NCBI RefSeq assembly: GCF_963677305.1
Contig: NZ_OY781925.1
Location: forward strand, 2,085,501-2,149,500
Direction: 5' to 3'
Length of the DNA stretch: 64,000 bases
Source: an uncultured Holophaga sp.
GTDB lineage: Bacteria > Acidobacteriota > Holophagae > Holophagales > Holophagaceae
The notes below the pieces were generated by a model. The model did no database searches. It was not told where the DNA came from and saw only the letters and a list, made by a program, of their open reading frames with translations. The translations under genes and the position numbers were made by a program. Each line of letters begins with the position of its first letter. Positions within the stretch are counted from its first letter, which is position 1. Shown piece after piece: positions 31,540 through 40,334 of the stretch.

Positions 31540-32676
31540 TCATCCCACCGAGAACCCCGGCCGTACCGGTCTCTCCGGGAAGCGTCTCCGCAGTCTGGCC
31601 AGGGCGGGCTCCAGGGCGTTGAGCTTGCGGGTGAGGGGCTCCTCGAAGAGCCCCTGGGGGCGGCCCAGGCCCCAGGCCACCCGGAGCTCCAGGCGGTGGA
31701 TGAGGATGCGCCGCTGGCAGCCCTGGCGGAAGGCGCACTCCAGGGTGCGGCTCAGCTCCAGGGGCGGAGTGCAAAGGGTTTCCGGGGGAGCCACCCAGTG
31801 GTGGGTCGCGCCATCCACATCCCACCAGGCCAGGGTGAGGCGCCGGGGGGAGCGGGTCTCTTCCCAGAGCCGCTCCAGGCACCAGGCCGCCAGGGGCACC
31901 TCCTCCGCGAGGCGGGGGGGCTCCAGGCGCCAGGGCAGGGTGGACTCGCCTGGGGGATCCGCCAGCAGGGGCAGGCGGGGGCGGTCCTCTCCCCGGGCCC
32001 GCTCCAGGAGGCGGCGTGCCTCGTCCTCGGGCAGGAGCCTGGCCAGAGTGGGCAGGGGCACGGGCTGGAGGTCCCCCACCCGGTGCAGGCCCAGTCGCCG
32101 CAGGCGGAGGGCCATCTTCAGGTTCAGGTCCGGCAGGCGTTTCAGGGGGTGAGGGGCCAGGAAGCTGGCCTCGTCCCCCCCGGGCACCCACTCCAGCTGC
32201 TGCTCCATGCGGGCTGCCAGCCGTGCGGCGGCAGCACTCTCCGAGAGACCGCCATGGCTGTCCCAACCCTCCCGGTTGGCCAGCTCCCGGCGCAGCTTCC
32301 AGGCGGCATCCCGCAGGGGTCCGTGGACCCGTTCCGTACCCTTCAGCTCCACCAGGGCCTCCCCCATGCGCCCCAGGAGTCCCTGGGGACTCCAGTGGGC
32401 GAGGAAGTCCTTCAGGCCCATCTGGGCCTCCCACCAGACCTGGGGGGCGGGATCCAGGACCCGCAGCCCCGGCAGACGGCGCAGGGCGTGGTCCATGGGA
32501 TCCCCGGCGGCGACGCCCTCGGCCCGGGCCAGGCGGTTCACGAACCACAGGCACGGGGGCCGGCCGACCAGGGTGCGCCCCTCGGGGCTCAGGAAGGCCA
32601 GGGGACGCTCCCGGAGCCCACCCTCCCGCTGACAGGCCAGCTGGAAGGGAAGCTCGGGAACCCACATCGCCAACAC
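31540..32676 (-). CDS. ImuB-like Y-family DNA polymerase homologue
   Basis: A 378-aa protein opening LAMWVPELPFQLACQRE, the usual ImuB start. ALRRLPGLRVLDPA and the little-finger-like region follow: LNLKMALRLRRLGLHRVGDL, a helix-hairpin-helix as in DinB. Catalytic DxD/DE carboxylates of active Y polymerases are not evident, as in ImuB, which acts as an adapter for DnaE2 in damage-induced mutagenesis. imuA and dnaE2 are not adjacent, so this is an isolated copy. GTG 32676 is chosen, with AGGAG 6 nt upstream; ATG 32697 and ATG 32667 are alternatives. A good sigma-70 promoter lies just upstream. No clear LexA site was seen. Confidence 0.78.
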   Translation of the reverse strand: MLAMWVPELPFQLACQREGGLRERPLAFLSPEGRTLVGRPPCLWFVNRLARAEGVAAGDPMDHALRRLPGLRVLDPAPQVWWEAQMGLKDFLAHWSPQGLLGRMGEALVELKGTERVHGPLRDAAWKLRRELANREGWDSHGGLSESAAAARLAARMEQQLEWVPGGDEASFLAPHPLKRLPDLNLKMALRLRRLGLHRVGDLQPVPLPTLARLLPEDEARRLLERARGEDRPRLPLLADPPGESTLPWRLEPPRLAEEVPLAAWCLERLWEETRSPRRLTLAWWDVDGATHHWVAPPETLCTPPLELSRTLECAFRQGCQRRILIHRLELRVAWGLGRPQGLFEEPLTRKLNALEPALARLRRRFPERPVRPGFSVG

Positions 32677-32709
32677 ATCGATCTCCTGCGGACCCATTCC
32701 GGAATAGCG

Positions 32710-32738
32710 AATATAGGAGAATAAAAAGCGAAAATCAA
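32710..32738 (-). promoter_or_regulatory. Predicted sigma-70 promoter of the imuB-like gene
   Basis: On the minus strand, TTGATT (32738-32733), a 17-bp spacer, and TATATT (32715-32710). Expected start near 32703, giving a ~27-nt leader with AGGAG before GTG 32676. Confidence 0.6.
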
Positions 32739-32832
32739 GAACAGGATGCCCTCCGTGATCGGCTCCCCAGGAACATCTCCTGGCAACTGCGCACCTCAGA
32801 AGACATGAGGGGATATCCTCAGGGGAGTTCCC

Positions 32833-33231
32833 ATGTTTCTGCCGCTTGTTTTCTCGCTTACGCTGATGACCTCGCCGGATGCCCCGGTGCCACCGCCTCC
32901 CGAGCCTCCCGCCAAGGCCGAGGCTGCCAGCCCTGCCAAGGGCTGCACCGGTGAATGCTCTGCCCATGAGACCGGGCGCAAGGCGGGGCATACCATGCAC
33001 AAGACCGGCCAAGCCATCGGCAAGGCCGGTCGGAAGGCCGGAAAGAGCATCAAGTCCGGTGCGAACAAGGCCGGAGAGGCCATCGAGACCGGTGCCCGGA
33101 AGACGGGTCAGGGCATCAAGGCCGGGGCCGAGAAGGTGGTGGAGGTGGTGAAGGAGGGGGGGGAGAAGGTGGGCAAGGCCGCCTCCGATCTGGGCAAAGG
33201 CATCCACGAGGGGCTTCAGGGAGACAAGTAG
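32833..33231 (+). CDS. Exported Lys/Ala/Gly-rich repeat protein
   Basis: A 132-aa protein with a hydrophobic N-terminus (residues 1-13), a Pro-rich linker (VPPPPEPP) and then about 85 residues of amphipathic repeats. Units recur as xKAGxxI or GxKAG every 7-11 residues (for example KAGRKAGKSI, KAGEAIETGARKTG, GIKAGAEKV). The pattern resembles LEA-like or apolipoprotein-like helices that fold on membranes or protect against drying. A CTGEC pair sits before the repeats. AGGGGAG lies 5 nt before the ATG. No function can be assigned; it converges with nfrA at 11 nt. Confidence 0.65.
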   Translation: MFLPLVFSLTLMTSPDAPVPPPPEPPAKAEAASPAKGCTGECSAHETGRKAGHTMHKTGQAIGKAGRKAGKSIKSGANKAGEAIETGARKTGQGIKAGAEKVVEVVKEGGEKVGKAASDLGKGIHEGLQGDK

Positions 33232-33242
33232 AGGTCTGAAGC

Positions 33243-34913
33243 CTACAGCCAGATGGTCAGTCGAACGAAAAAGCCTTCAGCCCTGGCTGCCTGAGTGAGC
33301 TTCGCGCGGTACTGCAGTGAAAAGTCAGCCCAGCTGGCAGGTGCGGTGTGGGGGCTTTCCCTGAACCACTGGCGCAGGCTCAGCCCAGCCCCCACGCCGA
33401 TGGCCGTTGTCTGGGTTGTACGGCTGTCGTAGTCGCCGCCCAGCACCAGATGGGGAGTCACCACCAGACGTGGGAAGCTCTCACCGCCTCGCCAGCTCTC
33501 CCCCAGCCTGGCCTCCAGGCTCTGGATGTAGCGGCCCGAGCCCAGGTAGGAGGCTCCTTCTGTGTATACGGTCCCAGTGGTCCATCGGGTGGACCAAGGG
33601 CGGAGGTCCTGTCCTGTGTCCGCGGAATAGCCTGCTCTCAGGAGCCAGTCGGTGGTGGCCAGTTCCCCTCCGGGGAAGAGGCGCTGGAGGGTGAGCACGA
33701 GGTTCTGAGTGGCCAGCGGCTTGGCCCGGACACCCCATGTGGTCTGAAGGGTCCGTCCCCCCCGAGGCCCCTGACCAGCCGTCCAGAGCGTCTCGAAGCC
33801 CTGGACGAAGACTTGGACCATCCGACCGTTCTGGGTCAGGGCCTCCGGTTGGTAGTAGATCTCGAGGCCTTGCTGGGCAACCCGTTGGGTGGCGGACAGC
33901 CCGGGGAGGAAGCCCCCTTGATAGCTGCTCCCCAGGACTGCGCCCCAGGTCCGGCTGAGGTTTTCCGCCTCGCGTCGGATGCCGAAGGTCTGACGGGGAT
34001 CCGGGGCCGGACTCTTATGGAGTGCATCCAGGGCCTGTCCAAAGTCGCGGACGGCCTCCTGATTGAGGCCGCTCCGGCGGGCGGCATAGGCGGCATCCAG
34101 CCAGCCTGTCGCTGATCCCTCCTGGGTCTGAGCTGCGAGGAAGGCTGCGTGGGCCTCCCGGTCCCGCCCGAGTCTCGTCAGGGTGTAGCCCAGATCCTGC
34201 GCCAGGGAGGGATCCGTGGGAGAGAGCGAACGGAGCGTCTGGAGGGCTCTCACCTCCAGTTCCGGCTTGTTGGCCCGGTGAGCGGCGTCCCTGAGCCCCG
34301 AAGCCGCCGAGCGCCGTTCGGCATCCGTGGCAGATGTCTCCAGGGCCTTGCTGAACGCCCTGGTGGCGGGTTCTGGAGTCCCGGTGCCCAGGAGGGCATA
34401 GCCGAGGCGGTTCTGGATGTCCGGGGAAGTGTCAGAAGCGTAGGGGGTCAGTAGGGAGGCGGCTTGGCTGTATTGGTGATCAGCGAGGAGGAGGTCAGCC
34501 AGGGTGAGCTGGGCCAGCCGTCGGTCCTCGGGACGGAGGGATGGGTCGGCCAAGGCGCCATGGGCGGCAGCGATGGCTTCCGAGTACCGTTGGAGCCGAG
34601 CTGCCAGCATGGCCTGCTGGAGCAGGAGGCTTCCCTCCGTGGGGTGCTCCCGGAGCAGGGTCCGGAGCCAGACTTCGCCCTCGGCGGTTCGCCCACTGTC
34701 CAGCAGGAGCTGGAGCTTGAGCTGGCGGGCCTGGGCATTCCCGGGGTCAAGGGCCAGGGCCGCTTCCACCCGGGCGAGAGCCCCGCGGAGGTCTCCCTGG
34801 CGCTGGGCGGTGTAGGCCGCGTCCATCTGCCGGTAGACCTCGCTCCCCACGGGACTCTGGGCGAAGAGCGGGTTCAGGGATATCGTTGCCAGGCACACCC
34901 AGCGCCCTTGCAT
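33243..34913 (-). CDS. nfrA: NfrA-like outer-membrane TPR/porin protein
   Basis: A 556-aa protein with a signal peptide (residues 1-18, ending LFAQ), TPR repeats over about residues 25-290 (for example AYTAQRQGDLRGALARVEAALALDPGNAQA) and a C-terminal beta region. The end, PASWADFSLQYRAKLTQAARAEGFF, matches the NfrA C-terminal domain. In E. coli NfrA is the outer-membrane receptor for phage N4 and the likely exporter of the NGR glycan made by NfrB. ATG 34913 follows the nfrB stop by 4 nt, so the two are coupled. It is shorter than the E. coli protein (about 990 aa), mostly through fewer repeats. Confidence 0.78.
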   Translation of the reverse strand: MQGRWVCLATISLNPLFAQSPVGSEVYRQMDAAYTAQRQGDLRGALARVEAALALDPGNAQARQLKLQLLLDSGRTAEGEVWLRTLLREHPTEGSLLLQQAMLAARLQRYSEAIAAAHGALADPSLRPEDRRLAQLTLADLLLADHQYSQAASLLTPYASDTSPDIQNRLGYALLGTGTPEPATRAFSKALETSATDAERRSAASGLRDAAHRANKPELEVRALQTLRSLSPTDPSLAQDLGYTLTRLGRDREAHAAFLAAQTQEGSATGWLDAAYAARRSGLNQEAVRDFGQALDALHKSPAPDPRQTFGIRREAENLSRTWGAVLGSSYQGGFLPGLSATQRVAQQGLEIYYQPEALTQNGRMVQVFVQGFETLWTAGQGPRGGRTLQTTWGVRAKPLATQNLVLTLQRLFPGGELATTDWLLRAGYSADTGQDLRPWSTRWTTGTVYTEGASYLGSGRYIQSLEARLGESWRGGESFPRLVVTPHLVLGGDYDSRTTQTTAIGVGAGLSLRQWFRESPHTAPASWADFSLQYRAKLTQAARAEGFFVRLTIWL

Positions 34914-34917
34914 CACG

Positions 34918-36996
34918 TCAGACCTCCGCTCTATCCGGCGCTTGCCGGGCGTTCTGTTCCAGGATGACACCCTGGAGGGCTTCCGGGTCGAGGTGTCCCA
35001 GGGAGACCAGATGGCTCCCCAGGCGGCCGTCCCGTTCCGGTTGGTAGCTGGCGATTGCCGTATCGAGCTGTTTCCGGGTGATATAGCCGCGCTGGATGAG
35101 GAGGTCGCCCAGGAGGCGGCGGCCCGCACTCCGCGGGTGCATCCTGCCGGTGGCCAGGTAGGCCATGGCCTGGGCCCGTTCGCTCTCGGTGATGATGAAG
35201 AAGCGCGGGGGGCGGGTGAAGAGGGTGTGCAGGGCCTCCGCGGTCGCCTCTGAGGGGGGAGTGGTGACCCCGATGAGCTCTTCCTCCAACTCACCGGATC
35301 CGAGCGGTACCAGGCTGTGTCGGAGGGCCATGGCCAGGGGGAGCCGGTCCCGGTGGCGGGTGAGGGTCTCCGGGGTCACAGTGCTCCGGGAGAGGCGGCT
35401 CTGCTCGGCGATGGCGTCGGCGAGGGTCTCCTCGTCGATCCAGGCGCGCTCCAGGAGGATGGAACCCAGGGGTAGGCCCTTGTCTGCCTGCTCTGTCAAG
35501 GCCACATCCAGCTGGTCCTTATCCAGGTGGTTCCAGGCGAGCAGAATCTCTCCGAGTTTCCGTCGGAGGGGCAGCAGCTCGGCATGGGTGGGGAAGCTGT
35601 GCACAGTCTTGTCCCAGCTCAGTCTGCGCCCGGTGATCAGGTGGCCGATGAAGAGACGCCAGGCACGGCATGCTGAGGCAAAGTTCAGGATGTTGCCGAC
35701 GATGATCCTGGGGATCGACAGGATCCCCTGGATGACTCCAAAGAGCTTGGATACGAAGATGAAGCGCTGCAGGATCCGATTGGCCATGAAGAGGGCGTTG
35801 ATATACATGACTGTGACGACCCAGCTCCCGGGGTGGAGGAGGGGGGGGAAGCGGGTGACAAGGCCCAGGCGCCCGGCGATATAGACGCCTCCCAGGGAGA
35901 GGAAGAGCACGTAGCCGAAGATCGTGACCAGGCTGGTGAAGAGCCCTTTGCGATCCCGGAACAGCAGGTAGCGGGCCGCCAGTCCCCCAGGCCAGCCCAG
36001 GATCTGCCAGCCCTGCAGCCCGATGCCCAGGATCCAGCGCGCCCGCTGGCGGTAGGCTGCCCTGAACTGGTGGGGGAAATACTCCCGGACACCCACCAAG
36101 CTGCTTCGCACCACCTCCCGGGTGCCGCCGAGGAGCCTGCGGACTCTCACCGGGTAGGCCACAGGCACCTTCACAAAGACCTGGCTCATACCCAACTCCT
36201 TGAGACGGAAGCTGAAGTCGTAGTCCTCGGTCAGGGTGTCGGTGTTGAAGGGCTGGTTGTCCGTCCCCTGGCAGAGGGCCTCGATGGCCCGGCGGCTGTA
36301 GCAGGCACCCACGCCGGCACAGGGCACCAGACCGGTGAGGCTCTCCCGGACCACCAGATCCTTCCCGTGCCACTCGGCAAAATCATCCTGATAGGTACCG
36401 GCAACCCACTCGGACCACTCGCGCTCGAGGCTCAGGACGGGGAGCTGGACCAGGTCCTTGCGGTCCACCAGGTAGTTGAAGAGCTTGAGCTCCAGGGGGT
36501 GGATCACGTCCTCGGAGTCGTGGAGGATGATACCCGCGAAGCGCTCCCCCCGCTGCTCCTCGAACTGGAAGATGGCCTGGATGACCCAATTCAGGCAGTC
36601 GGCCTTGGAGGTCGGCCCGTCATGGGGAACCTGCACCCGGTGGACCCGCCGGAAGCGCCTCGCCAGGCGGTCCACCTCGGCGCAGGTCTCCGGATCATTG
36701 GGATAGGTGCCAATGAATATATCGTATTTATCGTAGTCGAGGACCGTGGTTGCCGTCTCCACCATCTCCCCGATGACACTGAACTCCCGCCAAGCTGGCA
36801 CCATGAGCGCCAAAGCGGTTTCCGGCTTCTCCTGCAGCTGTTCCAGGCGAAGGGGAGGGTGGGTGCGCCGGATGGTGAGACTCCGGTAGAGTTCGCGTAC
36901 CCAGAAGTAGGCGTCCACGAAGAAGTCGTCACAGCTGCTGACCAGAATGGCCAGATTGGTGAAGGCGGCGAGCCAGGCCAGCAGGGTCAGCCACAT
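34918..36996 (-). CDS. nfrB: NfrB-like glycosyltransferase with tandem MshEN (c-di-GMP) motifs
   Basis: A 692-aa inner-membrane glycosyltransferase. The N-terminal membrane helix precedes a GT2 domain: MVPAWREF, a DSED motif in ILHDSEDVIHP, TEDYDF as acceptor site, and QRARWILG (QxxRW) of processive synthases. Several helices follow (residues about 320-440). The C-terminus carries two MshEN-type motifs, near residues 477-530 (KLGEILLAWNHLDKDQL...LGSILLERAWI) and 625-685 (LLGDLLIQRGYITRKQL...LGSHLVSLGHL). MshEN binds c-di-GMP, and E. coli NfrB is activated this way. It overlaps wecB by 10 nt. Confidence 0.88.
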   Translation of the reverse strand: MWLTLLAWLAAFTNLAILVSSCDDFFVDAYFWVRELYRSLTIRRTHPPLRLEQLQEKPETALALMVPAWREFSVIGEMVETATTVLDYDKYDIFIGTYPNDPETCAEVDRLARRFRRVHRVQVPHDGPTSKADCLNWVIQAIFQFEEQRGERFAGIILHDSEDVIHPLELKLFNYLVDRKDLVQLPVLSLEREWSEWVAGTYQDDFAEWHGKDLVVRESLTGLVPCAGVGACYSRRAIEALCQGTDNQPFNTDTLTEDYDFSFRLKELGMSQVFVKVPVAYPVRVRRLLGGTREVVRSSLVGVREYFPHQFRAAYRQRARWILGIGLQGWQILGWPGGLAARYLLFRDRKGLFTSLVTIFGYVLFLSLGGVYIAGRLGLVTRFPPLLHPGSWVVTVMYINALFMANRILQRFIFVSKLFGVIQGILSIPRIIVGNILNFASACRAWRLFIGHLITGRRLSWDKTVHSFPTHAELLPLRRKLGEILLAWNHLDKDQLDVALTEQADKGLPLGSILLERAWIDEETLADAIAEQSRLSRSTVTPETLTRHRDRLPLAMALRHSLVPLGSGELEEELIGVTTPPSEATAEALHTLFTRPPRFFIITESERAQAMAYLATGRMHPRSAGRRLLGDLLIQRGYITRKQLDTAIASYQPERDGRLGSHLVSLGHLDPEALQGVILEQNARQAPDRAEV

Positions 36997-38102
36997 GGGA
37001 GCTTCTCCTTGAGGATGCGGGCGATGGCGGCTCCGGAGTGTCCCTCCCCGTAGGGGAACCTGGGTCTGGACATGGCGGCGTAGGCGTCCTGGTCGTTCCA
37101 GAGGGTCTCGGCAAGGGCACGGAAGCGTTCTGCGTCCGTGCCGATCAGCGTGACACCCCCGGCTTCCACGGCCTCCGGACGTTCAGTGACCTCCCGGAAG
37201 ACCAGGACAGGCCGACCCAGGGCGGGTGCCTCCTCTTGGAGTCCGCCGCTGTCTGTGAAGACGAGAAAGGCCTGTCTGAGGAGGTTCACCAGGACCGGGT
37301 AAGCCAGGGGGGCGCAGAGGTGGATATTGGGGGCTCCGTCCAGGGTTCGCTTGGCCTCGTCCCGGACCTGGGGGTTGGGGTGGACCGGGTAGACCAGGCG
37401 GGCCTCGGGATGGGCTGCTGCGAAGTCGCGGATGGACGCGAGGGCCTGGCGGAGCGGTGCCCCGAAGTTCTCCCGCCGGTGGAGGGTCACCAGGATGAGC
37501 CGTTCCCCGGGGGCCAGGGGGCGGAGACCTTCCGGCCAGGGGAGCTCCGGTCTTGAAGCTGTTTCCAGGAGTGAATCGATCACGGTATTACCGACGACAT
37601 GGATGGCGTCCGGCGCGCATCCCTCCCTCAGGAGCGCCGTCCGGGCTGTCGCTGTGGGGGCGAAGTGCCAACAGGTCGTCACGGCGGTCAGGCGGCGCAG
37701 GGCCTCTTCGGGAAAGGGGGCCCGGAGATCCCCGCTGCGAAGGCCAGCTTCGACGTGTCCGAAGGGGATGTGGCGGTAGAAGGCAGCCAGCGAGGCGCAG
37801 AACACCGTGGCGGTGTCTCCTTGGGCAAGGACTGCGTCCGGGGCCGCCTCGGCGAGGATACGGTCCAGGGCCGGGATCAGCCGTCCCGTGAGGTCGGCCA
37901 GGGTCTGGTCGGTGCGCATGGCATCTAGGTCCCACGTGGACCGGAGTCCGAAGGTGTGCATCATCTGATCGAGCATGTCCCGGTGCTGGGCGGTCACCAA
38001 AACTGGAGCCTGGAATCCCCTGGCTTCCAACGCCCGGACCACTGGGGCCATCTTGATGACCTCGGGTCGGGTGCCCATGACGCAAAGAATCCTCTGGGCC
38101 AT
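36987..38102 (-). CDS. wecB: UDP-N-acetylglucosamine 2-epimerase (non-hydrolysing)
   Basis: A 371-aa WecB/MnaA-type epimerase interconverting UDP-GlcNAc and UDP-ManNAc. Family motifs in order: MGTRPEVIKMAPVV, VTAQHRDMLDQM, VLAQGDTATVF, GHVEAGLRSGDLRAPFPEE, TLHRRENFG, and TDSGGLQEEAPALGRPVLVFREVTERPE. Length is typical. AAGGA lies 5 nt before ATG 38102. It overlaps nfrB and so supplies UDP-ManNAc directly for the polymer. In E. coli wecB sits in the enterobacterial common antigen cluster instead, so this linkage supports a dedicated precursor supply. Confidence 0.95.
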   Translation of the reverse strand: MAQRILCVMGTRPEVIKMAPVVRALEARGFQAPVLVTAQHRDMLDQMMHTFGLRSTWDLDAMRTDQTLADLTGRLIPALDRILAEAAPDAVLAQGDTATVFCASLAAFYRHIPFGHVEAGLRSGDLRAPFPEEALRRLTAVTTCWHFAPTATARTALLREGCAPDAIHVVGNTVIDSLLETASRPELPWPEGLRPLAPGERLILVTLHRRENFGAPLRQALASIRDFAAAHPEARLVYPVHPNPQVRDEAKRTLDGAPNIHLCAPLAYPVLVNLLRQAFLVFTDSGGLQEEAPALGRPVLVFREVTERPEAVEAGGVTLIGTDAERFRALAETLWNDQDAYAAMSRPRFPYGEGHSGAAIARILKEKLPCG

Positions 38103-38621
38103 GTTGGTCCTTGACTTGGGAAAGGTTAAATGGAATTTATGAATGGCTTAAATAGTAATGCTGTAGAAATCGATCCCCACAAGACAACCTCCTGCCTGGA
38201 AGACAGGTGGGTCGCTGCAAATGGGTAATTGTCTTCTGCGACATCCAGCAGCCAATGGGATGCTATTCCCTTGTGCCATGTTTCCGAAGGGAAGTGCCAT
38301 ATGTACTTTTCGCGCGCAGGAAGAGGTGTGGTCCAGGTGTCTTTCTGTCTCTTGTGGCGTTTATTGCTTCATGCGCTGTTTACGGATGAAACAATTCTCC
38401 CTCAAGGAGCCTTCCTTTCGTGCCGATGGTCTTCTATAGCCGCCGGTACGTAAAATAGAGTGGATGAGTGGGGTGTATCAATAAAATTAATTATACATTT
38501 TAACGATAAAAAGTCACTACTGCATCTATCTGTTCGAATGTATTGAGTTATTTTTAATTAATTTTTTGACAAAGGATGGGCCCTTCCGGATTCCGTTTGG
38601 GATGATTACGGGATCAGAGGG
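38103..38621. other. AT-rich intergenic region upstream of wecB
   Basis: About 520 bp, more AT-rich than its surroundings, with several short open frames that lack ribosome sites and familiar residues. It must contain the wecB-nfrBA promoter on the minus strand, but I see no convincing pair of hexamers. A perfect TTGACA on the plus strand (near 38566) has no good -10. No riboswitch was recognised. The base composition suggests a decayed insert or a regulatory region. Confidence 0.5.
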
Positions 38622-39518
38622 TCAGCCCTTTACAGCGGTCAAAGCGTGCCCGCAGGCCACGGCCCGGCCCCTCTGGTCCAAGCTGAAGTCCATGCGTCCG
38701 AGGTTGACGCCGCCGTAGCCCACCTGGAAGATCCGGGTGCCTGCGACGTCCACGGGGCGCTCCATGAAGGTGTGGGTATGGCCGCTGATGATGGCATCCA
38801 TGCCCGGGACCAGCTTGGCCAGGTTCAGGTCGTCGATGGCGGCCCCTTCGCGGTCGAAGCCCAGGTGGGAGAGGACCACGATGAGATCGGCCTTCTCGGT
38901 GTGGCGGAGATGCTCCACCGCGGCCTTGAGGGGGGGGACCGGGTCCCGCCACGCCACCCCCTGGTGGTGGCGGGGGGCCACCAGCCCCCGCAGGTCCACG
39001 CCCACTCCGGTGAGCCCCACCCGCAGGCCGGGGAACTCCCGGATGAGCCAGGGACGGATCCGGGAGGCCAGGGCCGGTGCGCCCTGCATGTCGTAGTTGC
39101 AGTTGAGGATGGGGAAACGTGCCTCTTCGAGGGCGGCGCAGAGCCCTTCGACCCCGCCATCGAAGTCGTGATTGCCCAGGGTCCCTGCGTCGTAGCCCGC
39201 CAGGGACATAAGACGGTAGTCCAGGGCGCCATGGAAGCGGTTGAAGTAGGGGGTGCCCTGGAAGACATCGCCCGCATCCAGGAGGAGCACCGGACCACCC
39301 TGGCTGCGGATCCGCTTCACCATGGCCGCCCGGCGGGCGATGCCTCCCCGCCCGGCGAGGGCGCCGCTCGCGGGGCCGAAGGGCTCGAGGTGGGAGTGGG
39401 TGTCATTGGTGTGGAGGAGGGTGATGCGGGCGGGAGCGGGCTCCGCCGCCCGGAGGGGCAGTCGGGAGGCGGCCAGGGCGGCCCCCAGGCCCGCGAGGAA
39501 CATGCGGCGCTCTACCAT
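38622..39518 (-). CDS. Metallophosphatase (5'-nucleotidase N-terminal domain), Tat-type signal
   Basis: A 298-aa calcineurin-like phosphoesterase. The N-terminus ERRMFLAGLGAALAA fits a twin-arginine signal. Metal-binding motifs are LLHTNDTHSHLEPF, LLDAGDVFQGTPYF, TLGNHDFD, VVLSHLGFD and ISGHTHTF, all as in 5'-nucleotidase/UshA. Only the catalytic domain is present. The C-terminal substrate-binding domain is encoded by the gene just upstream, whose stop lies inside this gene's start (7-nt overlap). Together they should act in the periplasm on nucleotides or other phosphate esters. Confidence 0.88.
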   Translation of the reverse strand: MVERRMFLAGLGAALAASRLPLRAAEPAPARITLLHTNDTHSHLEPFGPASGALAGRGGIARRAAMVKRIRSQGGPVLLLDAGDVFQGTPYFNRFHGALDYRLMSLAGYDAGTLGNHDFDGGVEGLCAALEEARFPILNCNYDMQGAPALASRIRPWLIREFPGLRVGLTGVGVDLRGLVAPRHHQGVAWRDPVPPLKAAVEHLRHTEKADLIVVLSHLGFDREGAAIDDLNLAKLVPGMDAIISGHTHTFMERPVDVAGTRIFQVGYGGVNLGRMDFSLDQRGRAVACGHALTAVKG

Positions 39519-40294
39519 GCGATCCTCCGCTCCAGGAGCGCCTCCCGCATGCCCGGGTCGAAGCTGAACCCGGTCGCTTCCGGTGCGGTGAGGGATTCGC
39601 CCCGGGAGCCCAGGGAGCGGCAGGCCTCCAGAAGCACATCCCGGATGAGAACTCCGGTGAGCCGGACCCGGGTGCGCGGTCGGCGGGTGGGCAGACCGTC
39701 TCCGCTGTCCACCAGGAAGTCCGAGGTGGCCACCTGGTACCTTGCATCCGGTTCCAGGGGGGTGCCGTCCTCCAGGGCGATGGCCAGGACGGGATGCTCA
39801 GGGCTGCCCCCGAGGTGGACCCGCAGGCCCGACCAGGGCTCCCCCCCGCGCTTCTGGAGGGCCTCCACGACCAGGCCGCGGATCTCGGTGCCGGAGTATT
39901 CGGCCACCACCAGCTCGTTGTCGAAGGGCATCAGCTCGTAGAGATCGGCCACCCGCACTGGCCCCGGGTGGATCGCGGCGCGGATCCCCCCGTTGTTCGT
40001 CATGGCCAGGGGGACGGGCTGGCCCAGGCTGCGGGCGGCCTGGAGGCGCATGAGCCCGGTCACCCAGAAGCCCGCCAGGTTGGTGATGCCCTGGCGGCTG
40101 CGGGGGATGGCCCTGGGAGCCTGCGCCAGGATCTGGCCGAACTCCTCCTGGATGATGCGGGCGTTGGGGGCCAGGGCCGCGGCCACCGCCGGGTCCTCCC
40201 CTGCGCTCGCGGTCACGGGCATGGCAAGGTCCTGCCCCTGGGCCCGGAAGGGCAGCAGGAGCAGGAGAAGGGGAAGCAGGGCCGAACGGAGCAT
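39512..40294 (-). CDS. 5'-nucleotidase C-terminal domain protein
   Basis: A 260-aa exported protein with a Leu-rich signal peptide (residues 1-20). It carries only the substrate-binding half of a 5'-nucleotidase: ITNLAGFWVTGLMR, LAMTNNGGIRAAIHPGPV, YELMPFDNELVVAEYSG, YQVATSDFLVDSGDG. The catalytic half is the next gene downstream (7-nt overlap). The domain order along the operon is therefore reversed with respect to the single-chain enzyme. A two-subunit enzyme is the simplest reading. Confidence 0.85.
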   Translation of the reverse strand: MLRSALLPLLLLLLPFRAQGQDLAMPVTASAGEDPAVAAALAPNARIIQEEFGQILAQAPRAIPRSRQGITNLAGFWVTGLMRLQAARSLGQPVPLAMTNNGGIRAAIHPGPVRVADLYELMPFDNELVVAEYSGTEIRGLVVEALQKRGGEPWSGLRVHLGGSPEHPVLAIALEDGTPLEPDARYQVATSDFLVDSGDGLPTRRPRTRVRLTGVLIRDVLLEACRSLGSRGESLTAPEATGFSFDPGMREALLERRIAW

Positions 40295-40334
40295 AGGGGA
40301 ACCCGGGAGGCTCCAGTCTAGCGCTTCATGATCG

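Noticed and set aside
38207..38453. Overlapping short plus-strand frames in the AT-rich gap upstream of wecB
   Set aside because: No ribosome sites, no hydrophobic or domain pattern, several frames open at once.
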